Source: Aphrophora alni (lineage: Eukaryota; Arthropoda; Insecta; Hemiptera; Aphrophoridae). From it: a DNA stretch of 64,000 nt. Below, one piece after another: positions 57,541-64,000 of the stretch (position 1 is the stretch's first letter; each line of letters begins with the position of its first letter). The translations under genes and the position numbers were made by a program. The notes under the pieces are model-generated. The model did not search any database. It was not told where the DNA came from and saw nothing but the letters and a program-made list of their open reading frames with translations. Where the stretch lies: positions 104,121,989-104,185,988 of the forward strand of contig OY740772.1 in NCBI GenBank assembly GCA_963513935.1, given 5' to 3'.

Positions 57541-58539
57541 CTTAAGAAAAATAAATGACTGAAGCAGAAACAGTGGATTACTTAATACTTATACGCTTTA
57601 AATAGAGTTCAAGAAAGAATTCTGAATAACTCAAACAAGTAAACTCCCGATTACTTTTTACATAAAACTAAAACATTTATTTAACAACTAATGCACAACT
57701 GTCGGTATTTTTCGACACATAGGGTGTCCTAAATAGATCGCGTTTTCTAAACAAATAACTAAGATTCGGTTTTAGACTGATGTTTCAATTATACTTTAGG
57801 TTACTACAAAAGCACACATATCATATACAATATCAAGAGGCGTAACACACGAGAGTAACACATTTTGAGGTACTTGGAATTTTTAAAAGTGTATGTTACC
57901 ATGGCTACCAAATTATATTTTAAAGCTTTGATAAAAATAGATGAACAAACGCCTAACGAAGCATTTCCAGACTAAACATATTTATGTTCTTCTTCGTATT
58001 TTTTTAAAATTATTAACTAATCAACGTTGACCACTCTGTACATTATAATGTATTTATATTAATTTCTAAACAATTTTACAGGTGTATTAACATAAGGACA
58101 ATATCTTCATACACAACATGCAGTCATAACCTCAAAAGTAAATATTTAACACTCAAAACCTATCCTACCTTTGTTTAACTCTGTTCTTTAACTCTGTGAC
58201 TTTGTTCTGTTATACTCCAGAATAAAATTTTGAAATATAAGTTAAACCATCAACAAAGAGCCCTAAAAACTGATAAACTATCTATGCACCTTATGAAATA
58301 AATTCATTTTTTTAACCTACATTAATTAATTTTTTTTTCATCTTTAATTTACAGCTAATACAGTAATAACGATTTTACAAAAAATTAGGAGTCAAAGACT
58401 ATATATAAAATGATTATAAATGTACATCATGAAATGAATTTGTAATGTTGAAGATTTTAGACTATAAAAGCACGTATAATCCATTTAACCTAAATATTTG
58501 CATAATTTTTCATTTCCCAATGTAATTTAATATGTAAAA
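57541..58539. other. Non-coding stretch with family C fragment
   Basis: GCACAACTGTCGGTATTTTTCGAC-like sequence near 57692 is a family C fragment. Nothing else is recognised. Confidence 0.45.
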
Positions 58540-58680
58540 CTGCAAAATTTATTTGTCACCAAGTCACAACTGTCGGTAATGGTCGACACAGGGTTGAATA
58601 ATGTGTGCATTGTCACAGCTAAAACATTAATTAAATAATCACGTACATGCTGTAAAACAACTGGTATGTTTTTATTGTAA
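58540..58680 (+). repeat. Dispersed repeat family C (copy 5)
   Basis: CAAGTCACAACTGTCGGTAA, TGGTCGACA and GTAAAACAACTGG, as in the copy at 14744. Confidence 0.55.
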
Positions 58681-58809
58681 ACACAATGTGCAGAGACAGA
58701 TAAATATAAGTTTTAATATTGACGAATTTACTGGAAATTATTTGTGCTTAACTCACATTGTACAATAATAGTATAGATTCAAGCCTCTTTAAGTGTACAA
58801 TGTACATAT

Positions 58810-58895
58810 AGGTCCAAGCGGTAAGATAATGGTAGCGTTCAATTAGGATTGTTTCTACGATTACAACGACGTGTAGTCGGTTTGAATCTGGAACA
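58810..58895 (+). tRNA. tRNA-like sequence, probable SINE head or pseudogene
   Basis: TCCAAGCGGTAAG resembles a pol III A box with the G-G of the D loop, and GGTTTGAATCTGG (58879-58891) matches a B box with one change. The spacing of about 60 bp fits a tRNA with a long variable arm (Leu/Ser type). The cloverleaf stems are imperfect, so a working tRNA is unlikely. Confidence 0.3.
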
Positions 58896-59040
58896 CAGTG
58901 AGTTGTGTATATGATTGTAAAGTAACATACTGGTTTTATTTCTTTGTTTGACCTACAAACTTTTCTAGCAACAATTTCGATTTTTATATATCTATGTGTA
59001 TTATATAATATAAGGATTAAGCTTTTCGGTATTTAATTCT

Positions 59041-59360
59041 AGCACAGATTTTGTCTCCGAGGGGAATGTCTGAAGTTGCTATATAGATTTAGGAGTATAA
59101 CTCGCTCAAGATCTAGATTGAGCGAATAACTCTTTGAACGAATGACTCTACCAGTTACCAATCTGTGACAAAACGCATACCAGACGAGGTAAGAATTGAA
59201 AATCTTTCCCCATTGCTTCACGGCATTCATTTCCGACATGTTTATGTGAAATATGTCAGGATTTCAGTACATAGTTTGTCCGAGAAAGGGTGGGGATGTA
59301 TAAACTTTGTAAATAGATTTAGGAGTGTGAGACATTCAGGATGTAAGTTATTTTAACTCT
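59041..59360. other. GC-richer non-coding patch with short direct repeats
   Basis: ATAGATTTAGGAGT occurs near 59082 and 59310, 228 bp apart. Opposed short frames (66 codons minus, 63 codons plus) have no domain. Confidence 0.35.
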
Positions 59361-59421
59361 GGGTTCATTATGACTTAGTAAGAACTTTTCTAGGTTTCAA
59401 CACTTCAGCAATTTATTTTTC

Positions 59422-59615
59422 TTTGTTGTTTAGATATAAAAACCTCTCAGTCATTATCTTTTATAAAAATAAGATAAAATAAAAGACGACTAGCCCTCAA
59501 ACACTCTACTGAGTTATGTTTTCTTGTAAAACAAATTTGAACTATTAACGTTCGTGAAAAACCTCTCGGTCGACATCGCCTTAAAAAAAAGTAAAACAAA
59601 AAATAAAGCATTGTC
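59422..59615 (+). repeat. Dispersed repeat family A (copies 10a and 10b)
   Basis: Two partial 5' halves in tandem: TTGTTGTTTAGATATAAAAA at 59423 and GTGAAAAACCTCTCGGTCGA at 59553, each followed by the CCTTA-poly-A segment. Confidence 0.55.
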
Positions 59616-60331
59616 TCTTATAGTTCAGTGTAACATAGATTTGTTTATATGGAACAACTGAAGATGTTATAACGTAATCTTGTTTCAAATAATTTGTTTG
59701 TTATAAAAATTGTGAGTTTTCTTTTATTTGGTAGTTCTAAAATTTAATACTATCAAACTAGTAATACTTGTACATTTATAAATTTTATCTTGAAAACGGG
59801 GCAAAGAATGTTGTTGAAATGTGGTAAACCTACCATTTATTCCGTTCAGTTTTGGAACGTCAAAAAAGTCTCGATCGTGGTTACGCTAATTTAGAGGATT
59901 AAATCTTAACCGCATCGGTAAGACTTTATATACTCGGCGCTTCTAAGGACAAAAGGGTGTTTCATATTCAATTATTACGATATAATGGTTTCTTACTTCT
60001 TTCATCCGTTGTAGCTTCTATAGATAACTAAATTTACTTACTAAGTGTTACCGGATTTATTTTTTCCCGTGTAAAATACATTTACGTCGAAATTTCAATA
60101 AATCGAATACAATTACGGAAAATCTACTATTTTCAAGTTCAGAAAAGCTACTTAGCTGGTTCTCAACTTGGGAAAACTCACTTAGGGAATAACAAAATCT
60201 GTAAAAACATTAAAAAATCTGCTTAATAAAACGTTTCACGCTTAATTATTTCTATAGAATGGTAGCTTTTTTCACTCAACTACACTGTAAATCTTCTATT
60301 TACAATAATAAAATGTACACTTAGATTTATT
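59616..60331. other. Non-coding stretch
   Basis: An AACTGAAGATGTTATAACG phrase near 59655 resembles an eroded Penelope tail. Nothing else is recognised. Confidence 0.4.
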
Positions 60332-60736
60332 ATGCCATGTGTTTCCCCACGTTTCCATTTCGCAACCCAACATCTCCTCGCAACTAAGAAGTCAGGCTCA
60401 AAACTGTTTAACCTCTCCAGAGTATGTCAGGAGTTCGAGCAACGAAAAAAACTTTCCAAGAAAACAACTCAATGGCTACCTTCTACTCGTTTACAGAGAT
60501 CATCAAGTAGTGGAGACAAAACCGACCTCCTACCATCATAAGAACATTTGAATTTTCCTCATAAAAATAATATTATATCTTTATACTTCCTGACTCCTCT
60601 TCTCTACTCGAAGCACATGAATAAAGTTATTTGTAACAAACAATTACTCAAAACCTACGATAAATCAAATAGTATTACATACTTTGAAAATATCGCGAAA
60701 CTTAACGATTTTATACACCCTCAGATCCCATTTTGA
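60332..60736 (+). other. Unassigned overlapping short frames
   Basis: Two overlapping frames of 69 and 70 codons (60332, 60339) and one of 62 codons (60548). The sequence is C-rich and less AT-rich than its surroundings, which hints at former coding sequence. No domain is recognised. It may be a decayed element or an exon remnant. Confidence 0.2.
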
Positions 60737-61365
60737 AACGAGACTCGGACTTCCGGGTACTTAATTTTATAAAAATTCAAATCGAATTATTGTAATTTTT
60801 CAACGTATGAAATCTAATAAGAATCTGTCTTACTCAGAATAAAATTTTGTTTTAAAATTACGATTTTTAAATGTTAAATCTTACATTTTATAAACGTTTT
60901 TCTCTTGTAAACCCATTTTAGTTAAACTAAGAAGGTAGGTTATTGTTTTTCTCTTTCTATTCCTCTATATTTTTTGTGATTTTAGTTTTTCTGTTAATGT
61001 GTCTACGACATATTCATTAAGTTTTACAGTCTATTCATGTACAAATTAGCTTTCTTCCATATAGTTTTTCCTATCAGTTATTGTTTTAACATAGGTAGAA
61101 TAGAATTATTTTGTTTCATAAAAATTAACTTTTGAATAAATTAGGAAGTAACAGGAATGAGCATCTTAAAACAATGCAAATATTGTCATAACTATTTATT
61201 AAATTATAAACTATATTAAATTTGATTTTGGTTCTAAAGAACCTTCAAATCAGTTTATTAAGGCACTCTAAAATCGGTAATGCCTCGAATTTGATTTTTA
61301 TTTCACTAATTTTACAACAATTTCGTACATGAGTAATATAGGGTAACTTAATGATGAGACAAATT

Positions 61366-61370
<5 letters not shown>
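60737..61370. other. AT-rich non-coding stretch
   Basis: Nothing recognised. Confidence 0.5.

Positions 61371-61424
<54 letters not shown>
61371..61424. repeat. (TA)n microsatellite
   Basis: About 26 TA units. Confidence 0.95.
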
Positions 61425-61425
<1 letters not shown>

Positions 61426-61529
61426 CATATGTATTCGTTTTAGGGTATTCCGAGTAAAAAAAAAAATGTTCATTTTTAATGATCACCTGTCTGTCATCCG
61501 GGCAATATTTTGTAAAACCCAAAAGAATG

Positions 61530-61720
61530 GACAGCTTTTAATTTAATTTCATATGTGGGCATATTTTGGAATTGTCTACAGATATTTTTAATTCAAAATG
61601 TATGGGTAGCCGATATAAGATCAAAGCTAAAAACTACGATTTTCTCAAAATCGGCCCAAACGTTTTTGATGAAATTTTTGCTATAATGTATCATTTTAAT
61701 TATGATTAATGTAGTTAATC
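61530..61720 (-). repeat. Transposon-end-like repeat, inverted relative to 20870
   Basis: ATATGTGGGCATATTTTGGA is the reverse complement of the phrase near 20945. TTTCTCAAAATCGGCCCAAA then ATGAAATTT follows, echoing the 18.9-kb repeat words. Confidence 0.4.
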
Positions 61721-61786
61721 AGAAGGACAAACATAGCTGTCGAATGAAAATCAAAGACAGTTAGGCCGGCACGGTATAAAAAAAAA

Positions 61787-61787
<1 letters not shown>

Positions 61788-61823
<36 letters not shown>
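61788..61823. repeat. (CA)n microsatellite
   Basis: About 18 CA units. Confidence 0.95.
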
Positions 61824-61825
<2 letters not shown>

Positions 61826-62721
61826 GTTAAATATAAAATCTGCAATCTAATACTAAATTCCTATTTAGAATCTGTCACTCTCAACTGACTAATCTCTTGC
61901 AACAGAGGATGAGAAAGAATTAAAACATTGCAACTAGCTTTTGAAATTAACATAACTCAGATTGCAACAAACTTGCACGAGTTTGCAAAGCTAGGTTATA
62001 ACTCGAGCTAGAGCCAGATTTAGAGCAAGCTTTATATTACTGATTTTCCATGTTTAAACAATCACATTCAGACATAGTTTAATCTAATAAATTAATTTTA
62101 CAAAAGATATTATGTCTCTAGTTTGATTTCCTTTTAATTAAAGAGCAATAAGCAATTAAATAAATCATGCTGACAAAACCAATTAGAACACATGCAATGC
62201 TTGGATAGAATGTAAATTTCAGCATTTTTTGGACTTGGCGAGAAATAAAGGTGATTCGTGCAATTTCATATTTTCTGAAAACCAAATAATGAGTTAACGG
62301 TTTCAAACGTACCGCCGAAAGAAATGTAAGTTTGGTCAGATGCTAAACATTTAGCCATCACGACTGGCATAACGCGTTCACTTGTTTGAAGATTGAAGAA
62401 GGAGTGGTGTTATCTGAGTCTAGAAAGGTACAAAATGTCTGTAAACCTTTGTACCTTTTGCCATGAGTGTATTGATACGCTTTGTAGCTGACTGCCTAAC
62501 TACTACTTGGAGTTTAATCGGTAACGATAAGTAAAAGTAGTTTATTACTTTGCTTTGTACAATGCTGTAGAACTTTGAAATACAGTTTTATTTACGTGTT
62601 TACTTAATTTTTACTTTTTTTAAAGGAAAATTCTCCTTTATCTCTCCAAAATGGCGGTTATTGGTAACACAAACAAAAAAATTAATGATTTAATTGATGC
62701 CTTGCTTTAATATAAGAATAT
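61824..62721. other. Non-coding stretch
   Basis: The 62-codon minus frame at 62118-62306 has one hydrophobic stretch and no recognised domain. Nothing else is seen. Confidence 0.4.
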
Positions 62722-62769
62722 TATTTAACTCACCTCAAGCAGTCATTAGTTAGAAAGTTCTTTATACTG

Positions 62770-62815
62770 TCTTTACAGCTGTTTCAGTGATATCTTATAT
62801 CATCACCAGATGACA
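62770..62815 (-). ncRNA. Hammerhead-like motif, left arm of the 62.7-kb dimer
   Basis: On the minus strand: CTGGTGA (one change from CTGATGA), stem, GAAAC (62781-62785), the palindrome ACAGCTGT and A at the cleavage position. Confidence 0.4.
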
Positions 62816-62899
62816 TAGCCTATACTGAACACTAATATTTTTAATTATATTTATTTGTTTTTGTGCAATGAATATTAGTGTTAAATGGGTGTAATTGTG

Positions 62900-62950
62900 T
62901 TTGTCATCTGATGATGGTATAAGATAAAGTGAAACAACTGTTATAACAGT
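62900..62950 (+). ncRNA. Hammerhead-like motif, right arm of the 62.7-kb dimer
   Basis: CTGATGA (62908-62914), a stem that is now poorly paired (GGTATA/TAAAGT), GAAAC (62931-62935), ACAACTGT and T at the cleavage position. Confidence 0.4.
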
Positions 62951-63129
62951 ATAAAGAACCTCCTAAATAACAACTGTTTGATGTGAGTTAATAAATAGCT
63001 AATTTCTCAAATTGGTATTGCCAGTTTTATTAAAATTTTGTTTAAACATGAATATTAAGATCCAATACAATTGAGTGAAACTTGAAAATTATAGTTTAAG
63101 AATCAAAAAATGAAAACGAACGTTAATCA

Positions 63130-63400
63130 TTGTGAGTTAAACTCGATTTCATTAAATACGTTCACACTTTACACGAGTATATAGCACAAGCAAAATTTAG
63201 AATTTATTTAAATGTATAAAAAATTGTATAAAATAATTTCTTTAAATCGTAAATACCGTTCATAGTTAATTTTCAGTTTTTTACTGATATTTTTAGAGAT
63301 ATATATTTATATTTTGGTAAAAATTTAGTTTTATGGATGACTGTGAGAAAGTTTGTGCAATGTTTTTGCAACGTTTATTATGTCCTTATCAGTTTTATTT
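63130..63400 (+). repeat. Dispersed repeat family G (copy 4)
   Basis: AAACTCGATTTCATTAAATA ... GCACAAGCAAAATTTAG ... GGATGACTGTGAGAAAGTTT, as at 55500. Confidence 0.55.
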
Positions 63401-63858
63401 CTACGCTTGCGCTTATTATTGAAGCAACAACAAGCACGCTCAACACAAGCTTGGCTTAATTATTCTGACCTGTAGTAAAATATTTTACGACTATTTTGAT
63501 TTTAGCCTCTACACGCGAACATTGACTTCCTGTTTTAGTTAGCAAGGAAGATGAATTTCTTGAATAATATTATACATCTCATTTTACATGTATTTTTTTA
63601 AAGTCTTTCACTTATATACTTATAGCCGAATGTGTTGTTTAAATACAGAGGTATTCAAATCACCCACTTTCAATGTGTTTTGAAAAAATGCTTCCAATTA
63701 AAATTTAGTTTAAAATGTACCCCACTAATTCGAATATGCAAATGTACTTAAAAAGCATTTTCCGAACTTGATGATTACAAAATATAATTTTAAATTTGGG
63801 CGGTTGATAAAAATGTTCAAATATAAACCAAAGCCAAATTATCTTTCATTTTACAGAT

Positions 63859-64000
63859 CTTGTAACGTGAAACATTTTTGTGTTTTTTTCGAAATTCAAG
63901 ATTTATAAAGGCCGGTTATATGGGGGGGGTGTATTTTCTCAAAATTTTCAAATTAAATAATACCTCATTTTAAATTGTTTGTAACGTGAAACATTTTTGG
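63859..64000 (+). repeat. Start of a ~120-bp direct repeat
   Basis: TTGTAACGTGAAACATTTTT occurs at about 63860 and again at 63979, cut by the window end. It may be a tandem array that continues beyond the window. Confidence 0.5.

Larger units (their letters stand above)
62722..62996. mobile_element. 275-bp inverted dimer of a hammerhead-bearing tail
   Basis: Arms 62722-62840 and 62871-62996 are diverged reverse complements around a 30-bp spacer. Each begins TAACTCAC from outside and each contains a hammerhead-like block. It is the same family as the single tail at 54.1 kb (shared GGTATAAGATA and GAAACAGCT). No target duplication was found. Confidence 0.6.

Noticed and set aside
59039..59356. 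Opposed 66- and 63-codon frames as a gene pair
   Set aside because: No recognisable domain; they overlap on opposite strands in repeat-containing sequence.

Overview
This window looks like arthropod, most likely insect, nuclear DNA. It is strongly AT-rich and gene-poor. It carries a short run of the arthropod telomere unit CCTAA/TTAGG near 47.72 kb, several insect-type retroelements (Jockey-like and RTE-like LINEs, a Mag-like Ty3/gypsy relic, a Penelope-like element) and many microsatellites. I saw no host protein-coding gene, rRNA, CRISPR array or bacterial-style operon. A hemipteran is a guess only.

Layout. 0-7 kb is AT-rich non-coding DNA with decayed dispersed repeats. 7.5-9.8 kb is a broken Jockey-like LINE (5' UTR, ORF1 zinc knuckles, first codons of ORF2). 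10-20 kb holds short dispersed repeats, an 81-bp and a 47-bp tandem array and a compound repeat at 17.2-18.6 kb. 21.2-22.1 kb is a decayed RTE-like reverse transcriptase. 23.0-24.0 kb is an inverted-repeat element invaded by a 240-bp hammerhead-bearing element. 30.3-33.4 kb is a Ty3/gypsy relic that lost its reverse transcriptase and was hit by a 180-bp insert. 34.57-34.92 kb is (GA)n. 35.62-36.91 kb is a young 5'-truncated Jockey copy with a 13-bp target duplication. 37.49-41.53 kb, the centrepiece, is two nearly identical 5'-truncated Penelope-like elements (PLE) fused head to head with no spacer. 43.4-44.0 kb is a ~170-bp tandem array, 45.9-46.4 kb a long coding-like hairpin, 47.7 kb the telomeric run, 48.92-49.64 kb another inverted PLE-like element. 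50-64 kb holds more dispersed repeats, hammerhead-like tails and a 62.7-kb inverted dimer.

The main theme is a PLE/hammerhead-ribozyme (HHR) system. At least eleven PLE-type 3' tails with an HHR-like core (CTGATGA or a relative, a stem, then GAAAC and a self-complementary 6-8-mer) lie in 64 kb. Four insertions share one architecture: a short direct target duplication, an outer unique tail of 29-41 bp on one side only, the PLE 3' end, and an inverted copy of that 3' end on the other side. They range from 180 bp to 4 kb, from full reverse transcriptase plus GIY-YIG coding capacity down to little more than a ribozyme and its inverted end. This suggests one insertion mechanism in which the intact 37.5-41.5 kb family, or a relative, mobilises minimal ribozyme-bearing copies.

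The most intact proteins are the PLE ORF on the minus strand (reverse transcriptase YVDD plus GIY-YIG nuclease) and the Jockey C-terminal reverse transcriptase; both lack their N-terminal ends. All calls come from reading the sequence; no database search was run.
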